64,000 nucleotides of DNA from Cupriavidus malaysiensis (GTDB lineage: Bacteria > Pseudomonadota > Gammaproteobacteria > Burkholderiales > Burkholderiaceae). This document shows, in pieces, positions 41,603-49,884 of the stretch. Numbering within the stretch: position 1 is the stretch's first letter; each line of letters opens with the position of its first letter. The notes beneath the pieces were generated by a model. It saw only the letters and a program-made list of their open reading frames with translations. It was not told the DNA's origin and did not search any database. The translations under genes were made by a program, and so were the position numbers. The stretch spans positions 3,324,587 to 3,388,586 of the forward strand of contig NZ_CP017755.1 of assembly GCF_001854325.1 (NCBI RefSeq), read 5' to 3'.

Positions 41603-42970
41603 ATGCCCGACTCCCTCGAACCCGACTCGCTCGAACCCGATTCTCTCGAACACCGCCAGGACGTCAGCGGCCGTCCTGCGACGGCGCTCCACGGACCGAC
41701 GCATGAGGGCCAGGTCGCCGATTGGCGCCGGCCCCTGGCCGCGCGGCCCCTGTGGCGGCTGCTGCCGCGCACGGCCGGCTACGGCTTCGTCCTGTTCGTC
41801 GTCTGGGCAGTGCTGACGGTGATGTTCCCCAATGTGTTCACGCGCAGTTCCGAACGTGCCGTGGTCAACAGCCCGGTGATCCTGATCACCTCTCCGGTGG
41901 AAGGCGTGGTGACCGGGCAGATGGTGGCGGCGGGCAGGCCCTTCCAGGCGGGCCAGGGCCTGATGACCGTGCAGAATCCCAATATCGACCGCTCCCTGCT
42001 GGTCGAGCTCACCGGCAAGAAGCTCGACAACCAGCAGCGCTACGACGCGGCCAAGGCCAAGCTCGAAGGCGAGCAGGCGCTGCTGGCCGCGAACACGCGC
42101 GACCTGCAGCGCTACCATGCCGCCGCGGAACAGGAGCATTCCGCCAACGTGCGCGCGCTGCAGGCGCGCCTGGCCGCCGCCAAGGCGCAGGTCGACCAGC
42201 AGGAGGAGGTGGTCAACCGCAACCAGGCCATGCAGTGGGCGGGCGCGGTCAGCGAGGCCTATACCAATGCCTCGCGCTACCAGCTCTCGGTGCTCAACAA
42301 CGCCCGGGCCGCGGTCAAGGCCGAGCTGGACAATGCCGTGGGCAACCGCGAGGCCTCGAAGAGCAAGGTCTTCATCTCGGCCACCGACGGACCGGTGGCG
42401 GCGCTGCAGCAGCAGCATGTCCTGCTCAGCGCCGACATTGTGCAGCTGCAGGCGCAGATGCAGCAGCTGCAGGACTACGGCGCCTCCGTCGACAAGCTGA
42501 TCGCCAGCGAGCAAAGCAGGCTGGAGCGCTTGTCCAACCTGGAAATCCGCGCCACCGATGCCGGGGTCATCGAGGACGTCCTCGCCGCGCCCGGCACGCG
42601 CGTCGCCGCGGGCGCCACGCTGGCGCGCGCCAGCAACTGTTCGCAGACCCGGGTGGTGGCGGTGTTCCCGCGCAGCCTGAGCGACGACCTGCTGCCCGGC
42701 ACCCGGCTGCGCGTCCATATCGACGGCGTGCCGTCCGAATTGCCGGCTGCGGTGGCCGATATCCTGCCGCGCGCGCCGGACGGCGAGCAGGCGCGCTATT
42801 TCGTGCCGTTCCCGCCCATCGAGAAGAACGAGATCTATGTGATCGCCAAGCTCGACAAGCCGCTGCCGGCCACACCCCGCCTGGCCACCGCCGACGCCGC
42901 GCAGCGCTGCGCGATGGGTCGCTGGGCGAAGGTGAGCCTGGTACGCAGCTGGCTGGGGACACGCCTTTGA
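41603..42970 (+). CDS. HlyD/EmrA-like membrane fusion protein (orphan)
   Basis: A 455-residue protein; CTGGAG precedes ATG 41603. A cytoplasmic tail with a tandem DSLEP repeat and a Trp/Arg-rich stretch precedes one membrane helix (YGFVLFVVWAVLTVMFPNVF). Then come a lipoyl half (ITSPVEGVVTGQMVAAGRPF), a long coiled coil (about 150-320), the second lipoyl half (EIRATDAGVIEDVLAAPGTR) and a beta-barrel (LLPGTRLRVHIDGVPSEL). This is the periplasmic adaptor layout of type I secretion, EmrAB-type efflux or polysaccharide export (Alg44-like). No transporter or outer-membrane partner is adjacent. A complete, apparently functional protein; the cargo is unknown. Confidence 0.82.
   Translation: MPDSLEPDSLEPDSLEHRQDVSGRPATALHGPTHEGQVADWRRPLAARPLWRLLPRTAGYGFVLFVVWAVLTVMFPNVFTRSSERAVVNSPVILITSPVEGVVTGQMVAAGRPFQAGQGLMTVQNPNIDRSLLVELTGKKLDNQQRYDAAKAKLEGEQALLAANTRDLQRYHAAAEQEHSANVRALQARLAAAKAQVDQQEEVVNRNQAMQWAGAVSEAYTNASRYQLSVLNNARAAVKAELDNAVGNREASKSKVFISATDGPVAALQQQHVLLSADIVQLQAQMQQLQDYGASVDKLIASEQSRLERLSNLEIRATDAGVIEDVLAAPGTRVAAGATLARASNCSQTRVVAVFPRSLSDDLLPGTRLRVHIDGVPSELPAAVADILPRAPDGEQARYFVPFPPIEKNEIYVIAKLDKPLPATPRLATADAAQRCAMGRWAKVSLVRSWLGTRL
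41606..41650. repeat. Three 15-base tandem units encoding DSLEP
   Basis: Units CCCGACTCCCTCGAA, CCCGACTCGCTCGAA and CCCGATTCTCTCGAA differ only at third positions, so the peptide repeat appears to be kept by selection or to be of moderate age. Confidence 0.75.
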
Positions 42971-43277
42971 GCAACAAGGGACTGCCGGTCGCTGCATCAA
43001 TATCCTCGCTCGCTTGTTCAAGCGCGCGCCGCCAGGGTCAAGGTCGGCGGATTCGGTTCCGGTCCAGCACCGTGCCTGCAGGGCCAAGGCGTTCACGCAG
43101 GATGCGCGAGCCAACGCGAGCGGACCAAGGTTCACAAGCCCGACTCCGCCTCATTGACCGACGGCAGTTGGCGCAGGATCCGACAACCGCAGAGCGAGTA
43201 TTTCGTTAGCAGACAGATATGAAAAAAGCGGGCTCGCCGCCCGCTTCGCCGTACACATGGTGCGCGGTGTTTCATGC
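42971..43277. other. Gap ending in the pqi terminator
   Basis: 307 bases between the convergent HlyD-like and pqiC genes. The only clear structure is the terminator at 43221-43245. Confidence 0.6.
43221..43245 (-). terminator. Intrinsic terminator of the pqi operon
   Basis: On the minus strand AGCGGGC, loop GGCGA, GCCCGCT is followed by TTTTTTC. It lies about 33 bases after the pqiC stop. Confidence 0.85.
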
Positions 43278-43886
43278 CTAGCGCTCAAGGGACTGCACGC
43301 TGGCGGCTATGTTGGTCGCGGTTGCGGCGAGGATCTCTCGGTACGCATTCACCACGCCGTCCACCTGCCCCGGTGCCGGCACTTCCATTTCAGTGCGGCC
43401 GCTCAGGACTTTGCCGTCCGGAAGTCGCCGCACGGTCCAGGTGATCGTTGCCGCGGCCCGCTTGCCCACATCGGCGTCAAGGCTGACCACCTCGGTTGTC
43501 ACGCGGAACGCGGGCTGCGCCGCCGACAGGCCGTGCTGATAGACATCCACCGCATCAAGACTCGATTGCAGGTGCTGCGACAGCGCATCGCGTAGCTCGT
43601 CCGGCAATGAAGACGCCCAGCGCGATGTGTCGAGCAGCTCGACAACGCTGCCGGTGCCGTCACGCACCACCAACTGAGCGCGATTCAGGCGCTCCGGCAC
43701 ACGCACTGGCGTGACCTCGATCCATAGTGGCCCGCCGGTCCGGCTGGCCCGCCCGGTCACGGCCGCCGCGGCCTTGGCCGGGCTGGCCGCCAGCGTGTAG
43801 TAATGCGGCTCGGGCGACGCGCAGCCGTTCATCAGGGCCGCAGCCGCGAGGGCAGGTGGAAACAGCAGGGTCAGGCGTGTCATCAT
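43278..43886 (-). CDS. pqiC: PqiC-type auxiliary lipoprotein
   Basis: A 202-residue protein. Lipoprotein signal peptide with lipobox in AAAALMNGCASPEPHYYTL (Cys as first mature residue). The ABC-type transport auxiliary domain is seen in YYTLAASPAKA, PLWIEVTPVRVPERLNRAQL and RWASSLPDELRDALSQHLQS. In E. coli PqiC anchors the PqiAB lipid-transport needle to the outer membrane. It is the third gene, and its start overlaps the pqiB stop; the terminator lies directly after. Adjacent ATGs at 43886 and 43883 are both possible starts. Confidence 0.87.
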   Translation of the reverse strand: MMTRLTLLFPPALAAAALMNGCASPEPHYYTLAASPAKAAAAVTGRASRTGGPLWIEVTPVRVPERLNRAQLVVRDGTGSVVELLDTSRWASSLPDELRDALSQHLQSSLDAVDVYQHGLSAAQPAFRVTTEVVSLDADVGKRAAATITWTVRRLPDGKVLSGRTEMEVPAPGQVDGVVNAYREILAATATNIAASVQSLER

Positions 43887-45514
43887 TTCTCTTCCCTCTT
43901 TCCTTGCAGGAGCGCTTCGGGATGCCGTTCGAGATAATCGGTGAGCGTGCGCAGCGAAGCGGCAGTTCGTGTGAGTTCCTGCATCATCCGCCGTGTGTCC
44001 TGCTGCAGTGATGCGTCGGGCGCCAGCGCGCCATTGGCCGTGGCGAGCGTGCGGCGCGCATCCTCCAGCGCCGCCAGCACCTGCGGCGCCACATCGCCAT
44101 TGACCTGTGCCACGAGCTTGTCCGCGTTGACGAGCATCCTGTTCATCGACACCATCGCCGTGCGCGCGTCCTGGCCGATCTGGTCGAACGGGACTTTGCC
44201 GATCTTGGTCACGATGTCACCGAGCTTGGCCTGCAGTTCGTCAAAGGTGCCCGGCGTGGTCGGGAGTTGTGGAGGCGACGCGTTCAGGTCAAGCTCATCG
44301 GGCAGAGGCGCCTTGGGAAAGAAGTCGAGTGCCACGTATAGCTGGCCGGTCAGCAGGTTGCCGGTGCGCAGCTGCGCACGCATGCCGCGCTGTACCAGGC
44401 TGTGCACGATGGCAAGCTTGCGTGTGTCGTCGGCCACGTCTTTCTCGCGCAGGCCCATGCGGGACGGATATAGCTCCACCACCACGGGCATGCGGAAGGC
44501 TTTCTTGTCACGCTGGTATTCGATACCGATCGAGCGTACCTGCCCGACCGTCACGCCGCGGAAATCGACAGGCGCGCCGGGCGACAAGCCGCGCACCGAC
44601 TGATCAAAGTTGAGGACTGCCAGCGCGGGGGCGAGCTCCTCCGGTTCCTTCATGGCTTCGGACTGGTCGGCCGCCAGCAGGAACTCGGTGTTCTCCGCGG
44701 CTGCGGTATGCGCGGCCGAGCGCTCCGGGGCCTGGAATGCCACGCCGCCAAGCATCACGGTGACCAGCGACTGCGTGGATAGCTTCAGCCCGTTCGCGTC
44801 GAGCTTGAGGTCGACGCCGCTGGCATGCCAGAAGCGCGTATCGGCGGAGACGAGCTTGTCATAGGGCTTGTTGACGAAGACCCGCAGCGTGATGTCGCGG
44901 CCGTTCGGCTCGAGCTGGTAGGCCACTACATGGCCGACTGGCACACGACGATAGTAGACCGGTGAGCCAATGTCGAGCGAGCCCAGGTCTTGCGCGCGGA
45001 GCACGAACTGCCTGCCCGAGGCATCGGTGGTGATGACGGGTGGGACTTCGAGCCCGGTGAAGCTGTGCGCCGTCTCGGCAGACTTGCCCGCATCCACGCC
45101 GATATAGGCGCCGGACAGCAGCGTCTCCAGCCCCGACACGCCGCTGATGGCAAAGCGCGGCCGTACCACCCAGAAACGTGTATCGGCCACGGCGAAGTTC
45201 CTGGCGTCCTTTGTCAGTTCAATGGTCGCGATCACATGAGAGCGGTCCGCCGCCAGCCGTGCCGCTTTGACCAGGCCGATATCGACGTCCTTGTAGCGCA
45301 CGGGGGTTTTACCGGGCGTCAGGCCTTCCGCGGTGTGGAATGTGACGGTGATTTCCGGCCCGCGCGACGTCAGTGTGTGGATCAGCAGCGAAAGTCCGAC
45401 CACCGCGGCAACGATGGGAATCAGCCAGACCAGCGAAGGCAGCCAGCGCGCGGGCGGCCTGCGGTCCGGCAGCGGTATGCTTTGCGGCGTGGGAGGATCA
45501 ATGTGTTCCGGCAT
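43883..45514 (-). CDS. pqiB: PqiB intermembrane lipid transport protein (three MCE domains)
   Basis: A 543-residue protein. One N-terminal membrane helix (LVWLIPIVAAVVGLSLLIHT) is followed by three MlaD/MCE domains beginning EITVTFHTAEGLTPGKTPVR, LGSLDIGSPVYYRRVPVGHV and LSPGAPVDFRGVTVGQVRSI, and a long C-terminal helix (about 430-540) that forms the coiled-coil needle. PqiB hexamers bridge inner and outer membranes to carry phospholipid. Length and domain number match the E. coli protein. It overlaps pqiA by 17 bases. Confidence 0.92.
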   Translation of the reverse strand: MPEHIDPPTPQSIPLPDRRPPARWLPSLVWLIPIVAAVVGLSLLIHTLTSRGPEITVTFHTAEGLTPGKTPVRYKDVDIGLVKAARLAADRSHVIATIELTKDARNFAVADTRFWVVRPRFAISGVSGLETLLSGAYIGVDAGKSAETAHSFTGLEVPPVITTDASGRQFVLRAQDLGSLDIGSPVYYRRVPVGHVVAYQLEPNGRDITLRVFVNKPYDKLVSADTRFWHASGVDLKLDANGLKLSTQSLVTVMLGGVAFQAPERSAAHTAAAENTEFLLAADQSEAMKEPEELAPALAVLNFDQSVRGLSPGAPVDFRGVTVGQVRSIGIEYQRDKKAFRMPVVVELYPSRMGLREKDVADDTRKLAIVHSLVQRGMRAQLRTGNLLTGQLYVALDFFPKAPLPDELDLNASPPQLPTTPGTFDELQAKLGDIVTKIGKVPFDQIGQDARTAMVSMNRMLVNADKLVAQVNGDVAPQVLAALEDARRTLATANGALAPDASLQQDTRRMMQELTRTAASLRTLTDYLERHPEALLQGKREEK

Positions 45515-46916
45515 GGTCGGCTTGCGAAGAATCGAGGGAATGGGGCGGCGAATCGAAGGTATCCCACAGCAGGCGGGGATCGAAACTCAATGATGCGAGC
45601 ATGGTCAGTACGACCACCGCGGCAAAGGCCAGGGCGCCGGCCCCTGGGGTGATGGTGGCGAGCGCCCCGGCCCGTACCAGCGATGCCAGCAGTGCCACCA
45701 CGAAGATGTCGAGCATGGACCACCGGCCGATGACTTCGACCAGCGCGTAGAGCCTGGTCTGCTCCCGGATGCGCCAGGTTGAGCGGCGGCGCACCGTCAG
45801 TAACAGCAGCGTCAGGATCATCATCTTCAACAGCGGGACGACGACGCTGGCGATCAGCACGACCAGAGACAGCAGGTGCGAGCCCGACAGCCACAGATAG
45901 ACCACACCTGACAGGATGGTGTCGTGCTGGGTGCCGAAGATGGACTGCGTCACCATGATCGGCAGCAGGTTGGCCGGGATATAGAGCAGGTAGGCGGACA
46001 GCAGAAAGGCCCAGGCACGGGTCATGCTGGCGGGCTTTCGACGATGCAGTACAGCGCCGCAGCGCGGACAGGGAGCTCCTGCCAGCGCCATCGGACTGAG
46101 CAGAGCACACGCATGGCACGCCAGCAGGCCCTGCGCGGTCGCGGTCGGGTGGTGCGGCCGGTGCGCGCTCATGACGCGGTATCCGGGGGGGCGGCTGGCA
46201 CCCTGTCCGTCCCGCGCACATCGAGGTGGTGCCAGATGGTGCCAGAGGTCGCACGGGGGGAACGACAGGATGGCGGCGAGGACCGCCACCAGTGCGCCGA
46301 ACGACCAGAGCGCCACGCCCGGCAGCACCTGCGCGACGGTAGAGAGTTTCACCAGCGTGACAAGCACCCCGATCATGAACACCTCGATCATGCCCCAAGG
46401 GCGGGTCAGCAGGATGGCGCGCGCGATGCGATGGAACGCGCGCGGCTTGCGGTGCCGGGCCATCGGCACGAGCAGGAAACCCATCATGAGCAGCTCGGCC
46501 AACGGCAGCAGGAGCGTGGTGGCGAACACGAGCAGGGCCACCAGCGGCATGTCGTCCGTGTAGAGCACCTGTATCGCGCCCCACAGGGTGGTCTCCATGC
46601 GCGTGCCCTTGAGGTCCATGGCGACGATCGGGTACATGTTGGAGATCAACAACAGGACCACGGCCGTCACGACGAGCGGCAGCAGGCGGCGGTAGGCCCG
46701 CGTACTGTCGCGATACAACTCCGCGCCGCAGCGCCGGCAGATGGCCCGTTCCCCCGTCTCCATTGCCGTGCGGACGTGAAGTGCGTCGCAATGCTCGCAC
46801 GCGATCAGCCGATGTCGATCCTGGCCCGGAGGCAGCGGAGGCAGCGGAGACAGGGGGGGCTGATGCACGGCAGGAATCCAGGGAGCAGGACGATGAAGTC
46901 CGGCATTCTGCTCCAT
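45498..46916 (-). CDS. pqiA: PqiA inner-membrane protein (two PqiA domains)
   Basis: A 472-residue protein carrying two PqiA units. Each starts with a rubredoxin-like zinc motif (IACEHCDALH with CRRCGAEL; LACHACALLSP with CPRCGAVLH) followed by four membrane helices (for example LVVTAVVLLLISNMYPIVAM and LLSAYLLYIPANLLPIMVTQ). PqiA is the inner-membrane partner of PqiB. The 45-residue N-terminal extension is Pro-rich. ATG 46916 is chosen; a GTG at 46925 is possible. Both lie inside the operator at 46911-46944, and the divergent TetR gene starts 128 bases away, so TetR-type repression is likely rather than SoxRS control. Confidence 0.9.
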   Translation of the reverse strand: MEQNAGLHRPAPWIPAVHQPPLSPLPPLPPGQDRHRLIACEHCDALHVRTAMETGERAICRRCGAELYRDSTRAYRRLLPLVVTAVVLLLISNMYPIVAMDLKGTRMETTLWGAIQVLYTDDMPLVALLVFATTLLLPLAELLMMGFLLVPMARHRKPRAFHRIARAILLTRPWGMIEVFMIGVLVTLVKLSTVAQVLPGVALWSFGALVAVLAAILSFPPCDLWHHLAPPRCARDGQGASRPPGYRVMSAHRPHHPTATAQGLLACHACALLSPMALAGAPCPRCGAVLHRRKPASMTRAWAFLLSAYLLYIPANLLPIMVTQSIFGTQHDTILSGVVYLWLSGSHLLSLVVLIASVVVPLLKMMILTLLLLTVRRRSTWRIREQTRLYALVEVIGRWSMLDIFVVALLASLVRAGALATITPGAGALAFAAVVVLTMLASLSFDPRLLWDTFDSPPHSLDSSQADHAGTH

Positions 46917-46944
46917 AATGACCACATTGTCATGATGACATACA
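46911..46944 (-). promoter_or_regulatory. Bipartite TetR-type operator over the pqi start
   Basis: The minus strand reads TGTATGTCATCATGAC, six bases, GTCATTATGGAG. The same layout occurs at 48588-48621 upstream of the RND operon (16 of the first 20 bases identical, same spacer). A -10-like GATAAT is at 46944-46949 on the minus strand. Its core also forms the palindrome TGTCATGATGACA on the plus strand (46928-46940). Confidence 0.65.
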
Positions 46945-47043
46945 TTATCTTACAAAGGGCGTGGGCGAGCCGCGGGCGTGCAGGATGCCGTCCCGCGCTG
47001 TGCCATAATCGCCCGTCAAACAAGCTCGCTCCTCCTATCGAAG

Positions 47044-47751
47044 ATGTCCGCCGATCCCGAATTCCAAGACCATCGTCCACGCGTTGCTGCTGAACGGCGT
47101 GCGCGGATGCGCAGGCGTCTCATCGAAAGTGCGATGATCGTCTTTGCGCAGCGGGGCATTGGCTCCAGCGTGATTCCGGAGGTCATCGCAGCGGCCGGGG
47201 TCTCGCAGGGCTCCTTCTATAACTACTTCCGCACCAACGATGATCTGCTTGCGGCCGTCAGCGATGCGCTCAGTCACGATATGGTGCAGATGATCGATGG
47301 CGTCGTGGGCGAAGTCGAGGATCCGGCGCTGCGCGTTGCGACCGCCGGTCGGCTGTATCTGCACCTTGTGCGCACTTATCCGGTGGTGGCGCGGTTTCTT
47401 TCCAGCACGGGTTTCAGTCTCGTCGGCAAGCAGAGCGCGATCTATGAACACCTGCCCACGGATATCAAGGAAGGCGTGAAGCGCGGCACGTTCGGCGAGG
47501 ACGCCGCCGACGTGGGACTGGACCTGGCGACGGGCGCGGTGCTGATCGCCGTCCAGCGCATTGCTAACGGCAGAACGGCCAGGGATTATCCCGAGCGCAT
47601 CGTCCGTGCGGTGTTGAGAGCGCTTGGCGCACCGGCATCGAGCGCTGCAAAGCTGGTCGCAGCACCCCTGCCGAAGCTGGTCGCGGCTCCGGAATCTCTC
47701 CTCAAGACGGCGCAGCAGCGGCTCGCCGCGCTCGCCGAAGCCGACAGTTAG
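47044..47751 (+). CDS. TetR family regulator (near pqi)
   Basis: A 235-residue regulator. ATG 47044 gives MSADPEFQDHRPRV; an earlier ATG at 46978 would add 22 residues without logic. The helix-turn-helix is RRRLIESAMIVFAQRGIGSS, then VIPEVIAAAGVSQGSFYNYF. The C-terminal ligand domain (about 75-200) ends in an Ala/Leu-rich tail. It is divergent from pqiA with 127 bases between them, so it probably represses pqi and itself. The shared operator suggests it also governs the RND pump, together with the second TetR protein. Ligand unknown. Confidence 0.88.
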   Translation: MSADPEFQDHRPRVAAERRARMRRRLIESAMIVFAQRGIGSSVIPEVIAAAGVSQGSFYNYFRTNDDLLAAVSDALSHDMVQMIDGVVGEVEDPALRVATAGRLYLHLVRTYPVVARFLSSTGFSLVGKQSAIYEHLPTDIKEGVKRGTFGEDAADVGLDLATGAVLIAVQRIANGRTARDYPERIVRAVLRALGAPASSAAKLVAAPLPKLVAAPESLLKTAQQRLAALAEADS

Positions 47752-47767
47752 CGATCGCGCGCCGCGC

Positions 47768-48481
47768 CTATGACGCGTCGCTGATCGTTTCGCCGAGCAT
47801 GTCCTCGAACAGCACGATGTTCGCGCTTAGCGGCGAACTCGATATGGCGTCGGCCGTCGCGCTTTCCACGCCCAGTGCGCGCAATGCCACGGCGGCGGCA
47901 AGTTCCGAAAAATCATCGGCGCACTCGGTCTCCAGCATGCGGTGCATCGCACTCATTGCCGCGCCCGTCACGATGTTGAAGGCCAGCGTGACCGGCATGC
48001 GCGCGAAGCGATTGCGGCGCATCCCTTCTTCTATGTCCCGGCGGACAAATTCCAGCATATTCGGCGCCTGCTGACCCGCCCAGCCGAACTGTCCCAGGAT
48101 GCCCGCCACGCCGGGCTGGTGTACCGCCAGCATCGAGGCCAGGCGTATGCCGATGGCGATGTGTTCGGCAGGATCGTCATGGCTCCGCACGATGGGGTCG
48201 GCCACTCGCACCCACTGTTCGGCGACCCTCCCGATCAGTTCGCGCATGATCGCATCGGACGACGGAAAGTACTTGTAGAACGTTCCGCGCGACACCTGCG
48301 CCGCGACGATGATGTCGTCGATCGAAGGCGATGCGGTGCGATTCTCCACAAGCAACTGCAAGGCGCTGCTCAGCAACAGCGAACGCATGCGCTGGCGCCG
48401 CCTGGCCGCAACGCGCTGACGATGGTCGATCGCCTTCCACGGCTCTCCTTCAGCGGCAAATCCCTTCTCTATCACGGTCAT
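47768..48481 (-). CDS. TetR family regulator (near RND pump)
   Basis: A 237-residue regulator; GAGGAG precedes ATG 48481. The helix-turn-helix is RMRSLLLSSALQLLVENRTA, then SIDDIIVAAQVSRGTFYKYF. The effector domain contains MLAVHQPGVAGILGQFGWAG and FNIVTGAAMSAMHRMLE. It converges on the other TetR gene (stops 17 bases apart) and is divergent from the RND operon, the usual position for a local repressor. The two TetR proteins have similar recognition helices (VSQGSFYNYF and VSRGTFYKYF), in keeping with the shared operator. Confidence 0.88.
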   Translation of the reverse strand: MTVIEKGFAAEGEPWKAIDHRQRVAARRRQRMRSLLLSSALQLLVENRTASPSIDDIIVAAQVSRGTFYKYFPSSDAIMRELIGRVAEQWVRVADPIVRSHDDPAEHIAIGIRLASMLAVHQPGVAGILGQFGWAGQQAPNMLEFVRRDIEEGMRRNRFARMPVTLAFNIVTGAAMSAMHRMLETECADDFSELAAAVALRALGVESATADAISSSPLSANIVLFEDMLGETISDAS

Positions 48482-48587
48482 TGATCTGTTCTCTCCTCGG
48501 GAGCACGGATCGGCAGGGCCGCACGCGCCTTCTCCGCCTCATGCGCTTGCGCCCTGCCGATGATGCATCACCCACAACATAATAAAT

Positions 48588-48623
48588 TGTACGTCATCCT
48601 GACATTCAAGTCAGTATGATGTA
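48588..48623 (+). promoter_or_regulatory. Bipartite TetR-type operator at the RND promoter
   Basis: TACGTCATCCTGAC (48590-48603) and GTCAGTATGATGTA (48610-48623) form an imperfect inverted repeat (12 of 14) across six bases. The half TGTACGTCATCCTGACATTC matches the pqi operator at 16 of 20 positions. Confidence 0.7.
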
Positions 48624-48627
48624 TATT
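48599..48627 (+). promoter_or_regulatory. Sigma-70-type promoter of the RND operon
   Basis: -35 CTGACA (48599-48604), a 17-base spacer and -10 TATATT (48622-48627). The TetR-type operator overlaps both boxes, a repressor arrangement. The leader to TTG 48763 is about 130 bases. Confidence 0.6.
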
Positions 48628-48762
48628 TCGGGCTCTTGGGAAGGGCGAATGCCCGAACAGGCCTGCTGTCGCTGATGCCCAGAACGAGTCCGTTGCATTG
48701 GCTCGGTGGCGCGAACCGCTGATGACTCGCAGGCGAGTGACGGACCCACTGGAGCGTAGAAA

Positions 48763-49884
48763 TTGAACAGGAATCATCGAGCAGCAGTGCTCACCCTCGT
48801 CGCGGCAGCGAGCCTGCTGGCGGCGTGCACGAAGAAGCCCGCGTCTGAACACACGGACGTGAGACCGGTACGGACCGTGGTCGTCGGGCGCAGCAACGGC
48901 ACGGTCGGCGCGAACTACTCGGGCGAAATTCGCGCGCGTTACGAAAGCCAGCTGGGATTCCGCACGGCGGGCAAGGTCGTCGCCCGGATGGTGGAAGTGG
49001 GCAGCCATGTCAAGCGCGGCCAGCCGTTGTTGCAGCTCGATCCCACCCAGGAGACGTTGCAGGTGGCGGCGGCTGGCGCCGAGGCCGATGCAGCGAGAAG
49101 CCGCGTGGCCCAGGCACGGGTCGACGTGAAGCGTACCGAGCAACTGCTGGCGCAGAACTTTGCCTCGCAGGCCGAGCTGGACCAGCAGCGCCTGGCGCTC
49201 AATCAGGCCGAAGCCCAGTTGCGCTCGGCCCAGGCGCGCCAGCAACTGAACGCCAATATGCGCGGGTTCACCACGCTCGTGGCCGACCGCGATGGCGTGG
49301 TCAGCGCCATCAACGCGGAAGCCGGCCAGGTGGTGGCGGCCGGCCAGTCGATTGTCACCGTTGCGGCCGACGGCGAGCGCGAGGTGTCGATCAGCATTCC
49401 CGAGTCGCGCGTAGACGAACTGCGCAAGGCCACGACGCTCACGATCACGGTGTGGGCACATCCGGAAAAGTCGTGGAGCGGCAAGCTCCGCGAGCTTGCG
49501 CCGGACGCTGACAGCGTCACGCGCGCGTACTCTGCGCGCGTTTCGATTCTGGACGCTGACGCCGATCCCAGCCTCCTGCGTCTGGGTATGACCGCTTCCG
49601 TCATGGTTCCAGACGTGAACGGCAGTGGCGCGATGCGCGTGCCGCTGACCGCCATCGTCGATCACGAGCGTGGTCGCCAGGTGTGGGTGGTGGACCCTAA
49701 GACGTCAAGGGTGACAGCGCGTGAAGTGAAGCTTGGCGCTGCGCAGAACGACAGCGTCATTGTGGTGGCGGGTCTGGCAGGCGGCGAGACGGTGGTGAGC
49801 GCCGGCGTGCATATGCTGCAGCCCGGCCAGCAGGTGAAGGTGGCGAAGGCGGTGGCCCTGGCCCAGGCGGGAGGTTCGAAGTGA
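48763..49884 (+). CDS. RND efflux periplasmic adaptor (lipoprotein)
   Basis: A 373-residue protein starting at TTG 48763, eight bases after GGAG. Lipoprotein signal with lipobox LLAACTKKP. Lipoyl halves ARYESQLGFRTAGKVVARMV and FTTLVADRDGVVSAINAEAG flank an alpha-hairpin (AEADAARSRVAQARVDVKRT). Beta-barrel and membrane-proximal domains follow (EVSISIPESRVDELRKATTL). This is the AcrA/MexA group. It links the inner-membrane pump and TolC partner encoded next. Its stop overlaps the pump start as GTGA. Confidence 0.92.
   Translation: MNRNHRAAVLTLVAAASLLAACTKKPASEHTDVRPVRTVVVGRSNGTVGANYSGEIRARYESQLGFRTAGKVVARMVEVGSHVKRGQPLLQLDPTQETLQVAAAGAEADAARSRVAQARVDVKRTEQLLAQNFASQAELDQQRLALNQAEAQLRSAQARQQLNANMRGFTTLVADRDGVVSAINAEAGQVVAAGQSIVTVAADGEREVSISIPESRVDELRKATTLTITVWAHPEKSWSGKLRELAPDADSVTRAYSARVSILDADADPSLLRLGMTASVMVPDVNGSGAMRVPLTAIVDHERGRQVWVVDPKTSRVTAREVKLGAAQNDSVIVVAGLAGGETVVSAGVHMLQPGQQVKVAKAVALAQAGGSK

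Noticed and set aside
41540..43135. 531-codon minus-strand frame opposite the HlyD-like gene
   Set aside because: Compositional shadow with no recognisable motif or binding site.
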